Assembly (NCBI RefSeq): GCF_003481985.1
Contig: NZ_QUMD01000002.1
Span: forward strand, 248,001 to 312,000
Direction: 5' to 3'
Origin: Clostridium sp. OF09-36
Lineage (GTDB): Bacteria > Bacillota > Clostridia > Lachnospirales > Lachnospiraceae
Length of the DNA: 64,000 nucleotides
The notes under the pieces: model-generated
Databases searched by the model: none
Seen by the model: only the letters and a program-made list of their open reading frames with translations
What the model was told of the DNA's origin: nothing
Made by a program: the position numbers and the translations under genes
Shown: in pieces, positions 1 to 9,653 of the stretch
Layout of the letters: the number at the start of each line of letters is the position of its first letter
Numbering within the stretch: position 1 is the first letter of the stretch

Positions 1-79
1 CAGAGGTAAAACCTGCTTTGCGGATCTTATCTGCTGCGCGGCAATCCTCAAATGTAGTCATACCGCATTCGTAGCGCAC
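1..79 (-). CDS. Possible edge-truncated ORF, unidentified
   Basis: A minus-strand reading frame is open from about base 112 to the left edge of the window and reads ...VRYECGMTTFEDCRAADK... It lies downstream of the Nudix gene and after a hairpin terminator. It would be the beginning of a gene that continues outside the window, or the tail of nothing. I do not recognise the family, and no ribosome binding site precedes the internal ATG. It may be noncoding. Confidence 0.2.
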   Translation of the reverse strand, partial: MRYECGMTTFEDCRAADKIRKAGFTS

Positions 80-112
80 AAAAACAGAGAATCCATTGGA
101 TTCCCTGTTTTT
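80..112. terminator. Bidirectional hairpin terminator
   Basis: A 15-bp stem (80-94 with 98-112) with a 3-base loop and one mismatch is flanked by A and T runs on both sides, so it can end transcripts in either direction. It sits 11 bases after the Nudix stop codon. Confidence 0.7.
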
Positions 113-122
113 ATAACCAGTC

Positions 123-575
123 TTAAAAATACTTCTTGCTGCCCCAGAGGTTCGCCTTTTTTAAATCCCGGTACTCGTTGTAGGCTTTTTCCAGGATCTG
201 CTTCTCGTTGGAGAATTTCAGAAGATGGTACGCCTCATAAAACTTGTAATACCCGGAATCCACAAAATGCTCTTCCCGTTGTGGTTTACTGTAATAGCTG
301 TCTGCCATCATCAGATACCAGTGTACGTCTTTCTCCACCATATCCTGCGGCGTGTTAAAGGAATAAGAGCTCTTTCCGATATACTTGATAATGGAAGCGC
401 TGACACCGGTTTCTTCTTTGACCTCGCGAAGAGCGGTCTCCTTGTATTCCTCTCCTGCTTCTACAGTTCCCTTTGGAAGGACCCAGCCCTCATACTTGTT
501 CTTGTAATTCTTATAGAGAACCAGGATCTTGCCGCGAAATATAACCACACCTCCACAGCTCGTTGCTTCTATCAT
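123..575 (-). CDS. Nudix hydrolase
   Basis: A 150-residue Nudix-fold pyrophosphohydrolase that would cleave a nucleoside diphosphate linked to another moiety. The Nudix box is intact at about residues 36-58: GTVEAGEEYKETALREVKEE, with the REVKEE metal-binding core. The start is supported by GGAGG seven bases upstream of the ATG. Length fits single-domain Nudix proteins. The substrate cannot be told from sequence. It is the last gene before the 80-112 terminator and is separated from the molybdenum hydroxylase operon by about 115 bases holding a perfect hairpin. Confidence 0.9.
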   Translation of the reverse strand: MIEATSCGGVVIFRGKILVLYKNYKNKYEGWVLPKGTVEAGEEYKETALREVKEETGVSASIIKYIGKSSYSFNTPQDMVEKDVHWYLMMADSYYSKPQREEHFVDSGYYKFYEAYHLLKFSNEKQILEKAYNEYRDLKKANLWGSKKYF

Positions 576-592
576 TGCAATTCCTCCTGTTG

Positions 593-613
593 CACCGTGT
601 TACAAACACGGTG
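593..613. other. Perfect 9-bp hairpin between Nudix and xdh genes
   Basis: CACCGTGTT pairs perfectly with AACACGGTG around a 3-base loop. There is no T-run after it on the minus strand, so it is a weak terminator candidate. It could instead be an operator or mRNA-stabilising stem ahead of the Nudix ribosome site, which follows closely. Confidence 0.4.
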
Positions 614-690
614 TTGGTGTGTCGCATAGACTGGCTTTAGTATACCTCTATTTCGGACAACTTGCAAGTTTCTTATTGCGTTACTTTATT

Positions 691-2975
691 TTATTTATGA
701 AGCTCCCGGAAAATCTTCTCAGGTGTGACCGGAAGCTCACGGATCTGCACGCCGGTCGCATTGGCTACCGCGCCTGCGATCGCCGGGGATGGCGTGTTGA
801 TAACAACCTCACCGATGGATTTGACACCAAACGGTCCGGTCGGCTCGTAGCTGCTCTCAAACTCCACGCGGATATTGCCGACATCGACACGGCTCGGAAG
901 CTTGTACTGCATAAAGGAATTCTCATAAACCTGTCCTTTTTCGGAGCGGGTCACATCCTCAAACATCGCCATACCAATGCCCTGTCCCAGACCACCTTCG
1001 GTCTGGACGCGGACCAGTGCCGGGTTGATCGGGGTTCCACAGTCTACGACTGCCACATAGTTGACCAGCTCAAAGTCACAGGTTTCCTTGTCCATCTCGA
1101 TTTCCGCGATACCAACCATAAACGGAGGCGGAGATACCGGTGAAGAATGGCTTTCGGTCACCTCGAGTGCCTTTCCATTGTTCGCCATGGCACGGTTTCC
1201 GATATCTTTTAAGCTGATCGCAGCGGAGCCGTCCTTTGCCATCACCCGTTCGCCGTCAAATTCTACTTCCTCTGGCGTTTTTTCCAGATACTCTGCTCCC
1301 TTTTCGGTAATCAGACGGATCATGGACTTCGATGCCTTCACAGCTGCCATACCAGTGAGGTACGCGGTACTGGACGCATAAGAGCCGGAATCGTACGGAG
1401 AAACATCCGTATCAACACCATGGGATACGATATTGTCAAGATCACACCCCAGCACATCTGCCGCAATCTGGGCCAGTGTTGTATCGCAGCCGGTACCCAT
1501 GTCGGAAGCACCCAGCATCAGGGTGTAGAAGCCGTCGTCATTTAACTTCAGGGTAATGGAACCCACGTCACAGTTCGAAATCGCAGAACCCTGCATGGAC
1601 ATCGCCACGCCTACGGAACGCACCTTTCCATTGCCCATATCGCGGCACGGGTATTTTTCATCCCAGTGGATCAGTTCCTTGGCTCTTGCCAAACAGCGGT
1701 CCAGCGCACAGCTGTTTGCTGTTTCGCCGTAATAGGCCGGCATGAAGTCACCCTCATGTACCATATTTTTCTCACGAGGACCGTCGGGTCCATATGCAAT
1801 TCCCGCGCAAGCTCATTGACTGCAGATTCCAGTGCAAAAATGCCCTGCGTCGCACCATAACCACGGTATGCACCTGCAGACATGGTATTGGTGTAAACCA
1901 CATCATAAGCGAATCGATATGCTTTGGTTGTGGAGTACAGCGGGATCGATTTGTGTCCGGACAGACCAACCGTGGTCGGCCCATGCTCGCCAAATGCTCC
2001 GGTATTCGACAGGGTATAAATGTCAATTGCCTGGAAAATTCCATTTTCATCGGCTCCGAGCCTTACATGGACCTCCATCTCGTGGCGCGGGGAGGATGCG
2101 ATCTGGGACTCATAACGAGTGTAGATCAGCTTCGCCGGTTTTCCGGTCTTCCACGTAACCAGTGCCGGATACACCTCGGTCACAACCGTCTGCTTTGCAC
2201 CGAAGCCGCCGCCAATTCTTGGCTTTAAGACACGCACCTTTGATTTTGGGATATCCAGCGCATGTGCCACGATCCGGCGCACATGGAACGGAATCTGTGT
2301 CGAAGAAGTAACATTTAAACGGCCATATGCATCCATGGTCGTAAAAGTACGGAACGTCTCCATCATCGCCTGCTGGTTTGCTTTGACATGATACGTATGG
2401 TCAATGACATGTGCACAGCCTGCTAAGATAGCATCGACATCCCCGTTGCTATCCTCGTCGGAAGCACAAAGATTCCGTTTGTTATCTGCACCGACCGGGC
2501 ACAGACTTTTCCAGCTGTCCTCCGGATGTACCAGGATCTTATTGTCCTTGGCTGTGTGAAAATCCAGAACCGGCTCCAACACCTGATATTTTACCTTAAT
2601 CAGACACAGTGCCTTATCAACCGCTTCTTCCGTCTCACCTGCCACAATCGCAACTGCATCTCCAACGAAACGGACTCTCTGGTCCAGGATCAGGCGGTCA
2701 TACGGACTTGGCTCCGGAAAAGTCTGACCCGCCATGGTAAAACGCTTCTGGGAACAGTCTTTATAAGTCAGGATCGTCTCGATTCCCTCTACCTTCAAGG
2801 CTCTGGAAAGATCGATCTCTTCGATCCATGCATGCGCATGAGGGCTGCGCAGCAGTTTCACGATCAGGCAATCCTTGGGAGCAATATCATCGGTGTAAAG
2901 AGGTTTTCCGGAAAGAAGTGCTTTTGAATCTTTTTTCACCACTGAAGTTCCTACATATTTTTTCTTTGGTTCCAT
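691..2975 (-). CDS. Xanthine dehydrogenase-like molybdenum-binding subunit (frameshifted)
   Basis: Large molybdopterin subunit of a xanthine dehydrogenase-family hydroxylase, about 761 residues once one missing base is restored. The first part (1765-2975) carries the domain start LLSGKPLYTDDI, the Moco motif GGGFGAKQ and AYRGYGATQG. The second part (691-1774) carries GLGQGIGMAMFE and PFGVKSIGE, whose final Glu is the usual catalytic base. The two parts overlap in different frames; inserting a C in CTC|GTG near 1775 joins ...DPTVLREKNMVHEGD. It follows the iron-sulfur subunit by 3 bases and has GGAGG upstream. Substrate could be xanthine, another purine or an aromatic heterocycle. Either a real frameshift or, as I think likelier, a sequencing indel. 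Confidence 0.85.
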
Positions 2976-2978
2976 GGT

Positions 2979-3437
2979 CTACGCCTCCTTTTTCCGGTTT
3001 AAGTACTTTTCCAGTGCACGCAGCTGACTGGCATATCCGGTACAGCGGCATAAATTTCCAGCCAGATACTCCCTTACTTCATCCGTCGTCGGGTTTACCA
3101 GTTCCCGCTCCATGGCCAGCACATTCATGATCAGACCCGGGCTGCAGAAACCGCACTGGTCAGCACCTTCTCTCGCGAGAAAGCCTGCAAATTCTTCGGA
3201 TTCCTTCTGAAGCCCTTCCAGCGTGGTGATTTCGTGTCCGTCCGCTCTTGCCGCAAGGACCGAACAAGAAAGCACTGGCTTTTTGTCCAGCCATACCGTG
3301 CAGAGACCGCAGTTCGATGTCTCACATCCGCGCTTTACGCTGTAACAGCCCTTTTCGCGGACCAGGTCTAAAAGCAGGGTATCTGCCTTGATCTCTGCCT
3401 CAGTCTTTTTTCCGTTTAATATCAGTGTGATCTTCAT
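2979..3437 (-). CDS. Xanthine dehydrogenase-like [2Fe-2S] subunit
   Basis: Small electron-transfer subunit, 152 residues. The plant-ferredoxin cysteines are at KRGCETSNCGLC plus a later SC, and the second [2Fe-2S] cluster motif is CGFCSPG followed by CRCTGY. It passes electrons from the molybdenum subunit to the FAD subunit. I chose the ATG at 3437 because GAGGAGG lies six bases upstream; the longer frame from 3455 would place the start inside the preceding gene with no site. It sits between the FAD subunit (1 base gap) and the molybdenum subunit (3 base gap), consistent with translational coupling. Confidence 0.93.
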   Translation of the reverse strand: MKITLILNGKKTEAEIKADTLLLDLVREKGCYSVKRGCETSNCGLCTVWLDKKPVLSCSVLAARADGHEITTLEGLQKESEEFAGFLAREGADQCGFCSPGLIMNVLAMERELVNPTTDEVREYLAGNLCRCTGYASQLRALEKYLNRKKEA

Positions 3438-3438
3438 C

Positions 3439-4215
3439 TTATGCCTCCTCTCCATTTAATGCTTCCATCAGCCGTCTCACATAGATTTCTGCCAGAGACT
3501 TCCGGTAATCTGCGCTGCCCCGCAGATTACTGCCAAAAGAAAACTGGCTGACTGCTTCCTTCGCCTGCTCCGAAAGTTCACAGCCGGTCTGGACCGGCCG
3601 TACCACAAGCGCTGCTTTGGAAGGTCTTGCACCCACAGAAAGGTACCACATATCGTCTTTTTTTGCTGCCGCAACCGCGATCAGTGGGAAATCGGTCTTG
3701 GAACGGCGCTGGCTGACATAAGCGGCTTTTCTGCCGTCCTTTTTGATGATGATACGAACCAGGATATCCCGCTCATATTTCATCTTTGCAAATTCTTCCA
3801 GGGAAACGGTTCCACCCTTGTATAACTCCACATACGTATCCAGAACCATCATGCAGGTTAAAATATCCGAAAAACCGAAACGGCCAAAAATACTGCCGCC
3901 CACAGTAGCGCCGTTGCGGAACTGGGTTCCCACGATCCAACGGGTACATTCCCTAAAAACTCCGCCAAAATACTGGTTTAACCTCTCATGAAGTTCCAGA
4001 TCCCGCAGACTGCACATACAGCCGATCCGGAATTCTTCTTCCGTCTCCTCGATCTGACCGAGTCCGAGACCACTTAGGTCGATCACCGTATTCCGGTTTC
4101 CATTTCCCATTTTGAGCCACATCATGCCGCCGACCAGAACATTGCTTTTTTTCTGGTTCAGCGCGTATGCCTGTTCAAGGCTTTCTGCTTTCACATACTC
4201 CTTTGCATGAAACAT
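3439..4215 (-). CDS. Xanthine dehydrogenase-like FAD-binding subunit
   Basis: 258-residue FAD-binding medium subunit of the CO dehydrogenase flavoprotein type. The N-terminal region VLVGGMMWLKMG and the central TQFRNGATVGGSIFG (FAD pyrophosphate contact, usually IRNxATxGGN) are visible; the C-terminal domain is present. It is the first gene of the three-subunit operon. The ATG follows GGAGG with seven bases between. The gap to the upstream PBP gene is 60 bases with no clear terminator, so read-through from the cell-wall operon is possible. An asparagine usually following GGS/GGN is replaced by Ser-Ile here. Confidence 0.9.
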   Translation of the reverse strand: MFHAKEYVKAESLEQAYALNQKKSNVLVGGMMWLKMGNGNRNTVIDLSGLGLGQIEETEEEFRIGCMCSLRDLELHERLNQYFGGVFRECTRWIVGTQFRNGATVGGSIFGRFGFSDILTCMMVLDTYVELYKGGTVSLEEFAKMKYERDILVRIIIKKDGRKAAYVSQRRSKTDFPLIAVAAAKKDDMWYLSVGARPSKAALVVRPVQTGCELSEQAKEAVSQFSFGSNLRGSADYRKSLAEIYVRRLMEALNGEEA

Positions 4216-4274
4216 GCGCCTTCCTCCTTCGTCACTCCTAAAGATTGTTTGTGTAAACGGTATATCACTCTATT

Positions 4275-5726
4275 TTATCTTGAAAAATAGGTATCAAAAA
4301 TTGTTCTGGCGATCGGTGCTGCCACATGGCCGCCCGAGCCCGCCTCTTCCACCAGGACCGTTACCACCAGCTTCGGATCCTCCGCCGGGGCAAATCCGGT
4401 AAACCATGCGTGGGTTTCTTTTCCTGTTTCAAATTCCGCAGATCCGGTTTTCCCGGCTACGGAATACGCATCCGTGCGGACACCCGAACCGGTTCCATCT
4501 GTCACTACACTGCGCATAAACATCGCCAGGGTATCCGCTTCCGCAGAGGTCATGAAATTTCCATAGGAAGAAGGCAGGAATTTCTTTCCCTCTTCTCCTG
4601 CTGCGGATTCCACATGGTCGATCAGATATGGTTTCATCAGCACACCGCCATTGGCAATGGCTGCCGTGATCATGGCATTGTGAAGCGGCGTCATCTGGGT
4701 GTTGCCCTGGCCGATGGCGGTCTGCAGCCGCTCCCAGTCCGAAGCACCGGTTCCCATCGCAAAAGAACTCTTGCTGTAAGCCAGGGACAAGGGAAGGTCC
4801 CGGTTAAACAAAAGCTCATCCGTTGTGCGCTTCATGTGCTCCAGATCCATGGTAAGCCCAAGGCTGGCAAACGCACCGTTGCAGGAATTGGCAAATGCCT
4901 GCAAAAGGGACTGGTGCCCATGGGCGGTTCCATGGTAACAGGAGATCTTGTAGGCTCCATATTCATAACTTCCGTCACAATCGAAAGTAAAGCCTTCCCA
5001 GGTATCCGGATGCTCCCGGATGTATTCCAGAAGCGTAACGATCTTAAACGTCGATCCCGGCGGATAAAGCCCCTGGGATGCACGGTTTAACAGCTGCGCC
5101 TCGGTATTATCCCCGGAGATCAGGCTCTCCCACTGACTGCTCAGCTGGTTCGGATCAAACCCGGGCTTCGAGACCATGGCAAGGATCTTTCCGGTGTCCG
5201 GCTCCATTACCACAACAGCGCCCTTCCGGTCTCCAAGCGCATCAGCAGCCGCCTGCTGCAGCTGCACATCCAGCGTGGTCACCACCTGATCGCCCAGATT
5301 TTTTACATCCGAAAGCTCATTGACTGCCTGCTCCACCAGATTCATGTGGGAGCTTAGCAGATAAAAGTTTGCCAGCGATTCCAGACCGGTTTTTCCCTGG
5401 TCAGAATAACCGACCACATGGGCAAATAAACTGCCATACGGATATTCCCGCACCTCGGTTCCATCCTCCGCGACATTGGTTTTCGCTAAGACGGTTCTGT
5501 CGCTGCTTAAGATCTCTCCGCGGATGATCCGGTCCGAAAAACTGTCCAGACGGGCATTGTAAGAATTGTTGATGACCGTCTCACTCTGCACCTGCAGAAA
5601 ATAGCCGAAATAGCCCATCAGACAGACAAACAGCCCCACCATCACATAAGTAATAAACAGGATGTTACGGTCTGTCCGCTTTTCCTTCAGACGTTTTCCT
5701 GTTTTCTTCTTTTCAGTCGATTTCAT
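4275..5726 (-). CDS. Class B penicillin-binding protein (peptidoglycan D,D-transpeptidase)
   Basis: 483-residue PbpA/FtsI-type transpeptidase that cross-links peptidoglycan outside the membrane. One N-terminal membrane anchor at about residues 21-43 is followed by a short dimerisation domain and the transpeptidase domain. All three active-site motifs are present: STFK (nucleophile Ser), SCN, and KTGS. The ATG at 5726 is chosen because GAGGAGG lies just upstream; the gene then overlaps the 3' end of the FtsW-like gene by 14 bases. The FtsW-PBP pairing is the usual SEDS polymerase plus cognate transpeptidase arrangement. It is shorter than division-specific FtsI and lacks PASTA domains, so it resembles the PbpA group. 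Confidence 0.92.
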   Translation of the reverse strand: MKSTEKKKTGKRLKEKRTDRNILFITYVMVGLFVCLMGYFGYFLQVQSETVINNSYNARLDSFSDRIIRGEILSSDRTVLAKTNVAEDGTEVREYPYGSLFAHVVGYSDQGKTGLESLANFYLLSSHMNLVEQAVNELSDVKNLGDQVVTTLDVQLQQAAADALGDRKGAVVVMEPDTGKILAMVSKPGFDPNQLSSQWESLISGDNTEAQLLNRASQGLYPPGSTFKIVTLLEYIREHPDTWEGFTFDCDGSYEYGAYKISCYHGTAHGHQSLLQAFANSCNGAFASLGLTMDLEHMKRTTDELLFNRDLPLSLAYSKSSFAMGTGASDWERLQTAIGQGNTQMTPLHNAMITAAIANGGVLMKPYLIDHVESAAGEEGKKFLPSSYGNFMTSAEADTLAMFMRSVVTDGTGSGVRTDAYSVAGKTGSAEFETGKETHAWFTGFAPAEDPKLVVTVLVEEAGSGGHVAAPIARTIFDTYFSR

Positions 5727-7037
5727 CGTAGTCCTCCTCATCATTCCGCTTCAGAATGTAAAGGCCCTGAATCACCCCGAAAATGATAAAGGTGCTCAAG
5801 ATAGAACTTCCGCCATAGCTGACAAACGGAAGGGTCACTCCGGTTGACGGGATGAACTTGGTCACACCTCCAACCGTCAGAAAAATCTGGACTGCATATA
5901 CCATGCAAGCCCGAACGCGATCAGCTGAAAGAACAGCGCCTGCATCTGCGCTGCCAGAAGCACAAACTGCAAAAAGCAGCCAAGGCAGACAAACAGCACA
6001 CAGAGGGCAAAAATTCCGCCCAGCTCTTCCGAGATTGCCGCAAAGACGAAGTCCTTTTCCACGACCGGGATCTTATACGGCATACCCTGGTAAAGTCCCA
6101 TGCCAAACCAGCCACCCGTACCGATGGCAAACAGCGACTGCGTGATCTGGTAGCCGCGGTTATCGATGTCTGCCCACGGATTTTTCCAGGCCGCTACACG
6201 CGTCCGCACATGGGCAAACAGCTGGTACGCAACCACTGATGCCCCGCCCCCGCTGATGAGTCCGGAAAAAAGGTAAAGCCAGCTGCCCGTTGCCACAAAC
6301 AGCATGGTCAGATACGTCAGAAAGAAGATCAGCGCACTTCCAAGGTCCTTGGAGAGCACCAGCACCAGCACATAGGCAGCCGCCATGGCGGTTGTCTCTG
6401 CGATGGTCCGAAACTCCGTATCTCGGTAAAACATGCATGCCACAAAAAATACGAACAGGATCTTAACAAACTCCGACGGCTGAAATGCAATGCCCGCGAT
6501 GTTCACAGAAAGCTGCGCTCCAAAGCTGTTGTTTCCGATCACCCACACCACGATCAACAGTGCCAATCCCGCAAAGCCGTACACCCACGGGATTTCTGCC
6601 AGCTGCCAGACCCGCTCCAAAATAAATGGAATGATCCAGGTCACCAGTGCGGAAATAGCAACGATCACAAACTGACGGATCGCCTTGTCAAAATCCAGAC
6701 GGGTCAGAATGATGAATCCGACACACAGCAGCATACACATGTTATTGACTAAAAGTCTTGACCTCTTTGGATAAAAAATCTTGTAAAGCCCCATGTAAAC
6801 GGCCAGAAAGATCACCTGGGCCAGATAAAACAGGAGCACCCGCTCATCCTCCGATTTTAAAAACAATACCGCATATGCGACAAAATGCATCAGAAACATC
6901 GTGATATTCTGCCGGATGCAGACACTTCCCTGCCGGTCCGGGTCATGAAACCGGAAATAACTGAAATTCCAATAAGTGTATGCGGCGATCAGAAGGATCA
7001 TCAGGTATTTGGATACTTCAATTACAATATTGATCAT
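5713..7037 (-). CDS. SEDS-family peptidoglycan polymerase, FtsW/RodA/SpoVE type (frameshifted)
   Basis: Polytopic membrane glycosyltransferase of the SEDS family, about 441 residues after correcting one missing base near 5905 (CTTGC|ATGG, probably CTTGCCATGG). About ten membrane segments are visible. The family block EKDFVFAAISEELGG and the C-terminal GVTLPFVSYGGSS are intact, one in each frame. It partners the class B PBP encoded just downstream and overlapping it. Because the family is conserved and both halves are undamaged apart from one base, I treat the break as an assembly indel. The U32 peptidase gene ends 7 bases upstream, so the three genes form an operon. Confidence 0.88.
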
Positions 7038-7043
7038 AAACGG

Positions 7044-9464
7044 TTATTCTACGCCTCTCTTAAAATGCCCCCGTGTAAAGTCTTTCAGCGGGTCCTTGGT
7101 ATCTTCTCCGTGCAGGAAATGATCCGCGAATGCATCCAGGATTTCTTTCATCTGCTCCGGTGACTCCATGGTAAACGCCAGACGCAGCGCCCCCGGCTGC
7201 AGACGGCTGACCAGCTTTTCCTGACCGAGCAGCGAAAGCGGGCTCGGATTGTAGATGGTGTTGTAGCAGAACCGGCAGAAATTCTTTACCGGAAGCTCTT
7301 TTCCAGTGCGGTCCTTCATCTTTAAAAGCTCCGGCTTTTTCGTGCAGCCCTTCGTTGTGCGCACAATGCACTGGGCCGATACCATAGCCGGAAGGTAACC
7401 GTACACAAACAGCTCCATCTGCTCACATCCCAGTGTCTCCAGTTCCCTGCTGTTTAACTCCAGCGGAAGGGTCATGCGGGAAATGCCAAGCTGCTCCATC
7501 TGCTCTCTGGCCAGATGGTTCATCACATAAAGGTTTGCATCGGAAACCAGGGGGATTTCATCTACTCCCTGTTCCTTTAAGAAGAAGATCTCATCCAGGG
7601 ATTTTACCACCAGTTCATCAAAGCCTGCTGCCTTTAACGCAGCCATATGCTTCTTAAAATAGGTTTCCGCTTCCGTGCGGAAAATATGAGGCAGCATCAG
7701 ACTGCACTGTTTTCCCTGCTCATGGCATTCCTTCACAGCCGTTTCCCAGGTCTCCGGTCCGAAGCTGCAGGAATCCAGATAGATGCGGCTGACATCCGGA
7801 TGGGCAATGGCCGTGCTTAACAGACACGGCTCCTCAAGGGAAATGTGGAGACCGGTTCTGTCCGTGGCTGCTTCCTGGGCTTTTTCCTGGGCTGCTTCCA
7901 CGATCCGGAGTGTTTCTGAATCCTGAATGTTTTCTGATACCACGGCAGTTTCTGCGGTTCTTCCTTTTTCTGTTTTGCCGCATGTCTCTGTTTTATCACA
8001 AGTTTCTGCGGTTCTGTCTGCACCAGACTCCTGCTCTGCCACTCTGGAAAAAGGTGCCAGCAGTTTCTCTTCCATCTGCTCTAAGGCTTCCCGGCGCAGT
8101 TCATTCAATGCCTGTACCGGTACAAAACAGTTTCCAGAGATTTCCGCAGTCAGATTTTCAAAATAGAACGGTGTATTTCCCGTCTTGTTCAACTGCTTTA
8201 ACAGTTTTTCCTCGCCCATTGGCTGGTTCTGCGCCGTCAGAACCTCTGCTCCCGTAACTTCCACATACGGATTCTGGTCAGCAGCTTCTTCCAAAAGCAG
8301 CTCCGGCGCTGCACACCAGAGTGCAAACTTCAACGGCTCACCTTCCTTTACCGTCACATGACCGGAAAGTGGCTCCTGCTTCTTTTTATTCACATAATCG
8401 CGGTCCAAACGGTCAAACAATGCCTGGTTTCCTTCACGAAACGCCGGTTTTTCTTTTAATGCGACCATCTCCCGGCCATTGTGATGGAGGTAGTAACCAT
8501 CCGTAAAGCCACCACGGTCAAACAGATCCAGCAGCATTTTCCGGTCAGCCGGATCTACCTTATAGCCGTCCCGGCCATGTTCCAGATAATAATCCACATA
8601 TTTGCGGTAAATGCTCACGACACCGGCCGTGTAACGCGGACTCTTCATTCTGCCCTCGATTTTTAAGGAATAGACGCCGGACTCAATCACATCCGGGAGA
8701 ATGTCGAGGGTGCAAAGATCCTTTAAACTCAAAACATAGCGATTATCTCCTGACTTTTTGTCATTTTTCTTCCTGTTATCCCATGTTTTCGCTGTCTTTT
8801 TTCCCTCGGCCATCTGGTGGATCGCACCTTTCAGAGGTGTCCCACCTACCGTCAGCACATCGTATGGAAGTCTGCACGGCTGTGCACATCTGCCACGGTT
8901 TCCGCTCCGTCCACCAATGAGACTGCTAAGCAGACACTGTCCGGAATAGCAGTAGCACAATGCACCATGGACGAAGCTCTCGATTTCTACATCCACATAA
9001 TCGCGGATCTGCGCGATTTCCTGCAAAGAAAGCTCACGCGCTGTTACCACACGGGTCGCACCAAGCTCCTTTAAGATTTTTGCGCTACGCCATCCTGTCA
9101 CCGTCATCTGTGTGCTTGCGTGGATCGGAAGATCCGGGAAATGCTCGCGGATAAATTTCCACACACCCAGATCCTGAACGATCACCGCATCCAGTCCCCG
9201 CTCATAGTACGGTTTTAAAAAATCATAAAGCTGGTCCAGCTCCTCTTCCTTAACCAGCGTATTGACTGTCATATAAAGACGGCAGCCATGCAGATGTGCG
9301 TAATCGATTGCTTTCAGGAACTGATCCTCTTCTGGATTATCTGCATAGGCGCGGGCACCAAACCGGCTGCCACCCATATAAATAGCATCCGCTCCCGCAT
9401 GGACCGCTGCCATCATACTTTCCATTGACCCGGCCGGAGCCAGGATTTCTACACGTGAATTCAA
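7044..9464 (-). CDS. U32 family peptidase-like protein
   Basis: 806-residue U32 (collagenase-like) family protein. N-terminal core EILAPAGSMESMMAAVHAGADAI is followed by the family cysteine cluster FVHGALCYCYSGQCLLSS and GNRGRCAQPCRLPY. A second U32-like/DUF3656 region follows after a polar linker rich in Glu, Thr and Lys (about residues 480-530), with later cysteines VSAQCIVRTTKGC and FCRFCYNTIYN. Some U32 proteins act in RNA hydroxylation (RlhA, TrhP) with Fe-S clusters rather than in proteolysis, so protease activity is not assured. First gene of the envelope operon. Confidence 0.88.
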   Translation of the reverse strand: MNSRVEILAPAGSMESMMAAVHAGADAIYMGGSRFGARAYADNPEEDQFLKAIDYAHLHGCRLYMTVNTLVKEEELDQLYDFLKPYYERGLDAVIVQDLGVWKFIREHFPDLPIHASTQMTVTGWRSAKILKELGATRVVTARELSLQEIAQIRDYVDVEIESFVHGALCYCYSGQCLLSSLIGGRSGNRGRCAQPCRLPYDVLTVGGTPLKGAIHQMAEGKKTAKTWDNRKKNDKKSGDNRYVLSLKDLCTLDILPDVIESGVYSLKIEGRMKSPRYTAGVVSIYRKYVDYYLEHGRDGYKVDPADRKMLLDLFDRGGFTDGYYLHHNGREMVALKEKPAFREGNQALFDRLDRDYVNKKKQEPLSGHVTVKEGEPLKFALWCAAPELLLEEAADQNPYVEVTGAEVLTAQNQPMGEEKLLKQLNKTGNTPFYFENLTAEISGNCFVPVQALNELRREALEQMEEKLLAPFSRVAEQESGADRTAETCDKTETCGKTEKGRTAETAVVSENIQDSETLRIVEAAQEKAQEAATDRTGLHISLEEPCLLSTAIAHPDVSRIYLDSCSFGPETWETAVKECHEQGKQCSLMLPHIFRTEAETYFKKHMAALKAAGFDELVVKSLDEIFFLKEQGVDEIPLVSDANLYVMNHLAREQMEQLGISRMTLPLELNSRELETLGCEQMELFVYGYLPAMVSAQCIVRTTKGCTKKPELLKMKDRTGKELPVKNFCRFCYNTIYNPSPLSLLGQEKLVSRLQPGALRLAFTMESPEQMKEILDAFADHFLHGEDTKDPLKDFTRGHFKRGVE

Positions 9465-9653
9465 AACTTCCTCCTATTAACAATTCCAGGGCAAAATCCA
9501 ATCAGCGGATGCACCTCCGGTGCTTTCCTAATATGCAATGCAAAGAAAGGGAGTCCCGATCTGATTCGAAACGTCCCTCCTTTCTTGCCCCTGTATATCT
9601 GATATCATTACCGTTCACGCGTTGCGCAAAAAGGAACTCTAATATTGTATCCT
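9465..9653. other. Intergenic region with dispersed repeat elements and hairpin
   Basis: No gene seen. It holds the motif AATATGCAATGCAA (about 9530-9545), found again near 28549, a long hairpin with arms AAGAAAGGGAG/CTCCTTTCTT (about 9543-9587), and a copy of the dispersed palindrome around TTCACGCGTTGCGCAAA (9608-9637). Confidence 0.5.

Noticed and set aside
225..1381. Plus-strand open frames over the Nudix and xdh genes
   Set aside because: They lie opposite clearly conserved minus-strand genes, have no ribosome sites and no recognisable domains.
5713..7037. Programmed ribosomal frameshifting in the FtsW-like gene
   Set aside because: No slippery heptamer or downstream pseudoknot is visible, and the same type of single-base loss recurs in many unrelated genes, pointing to sequence error.
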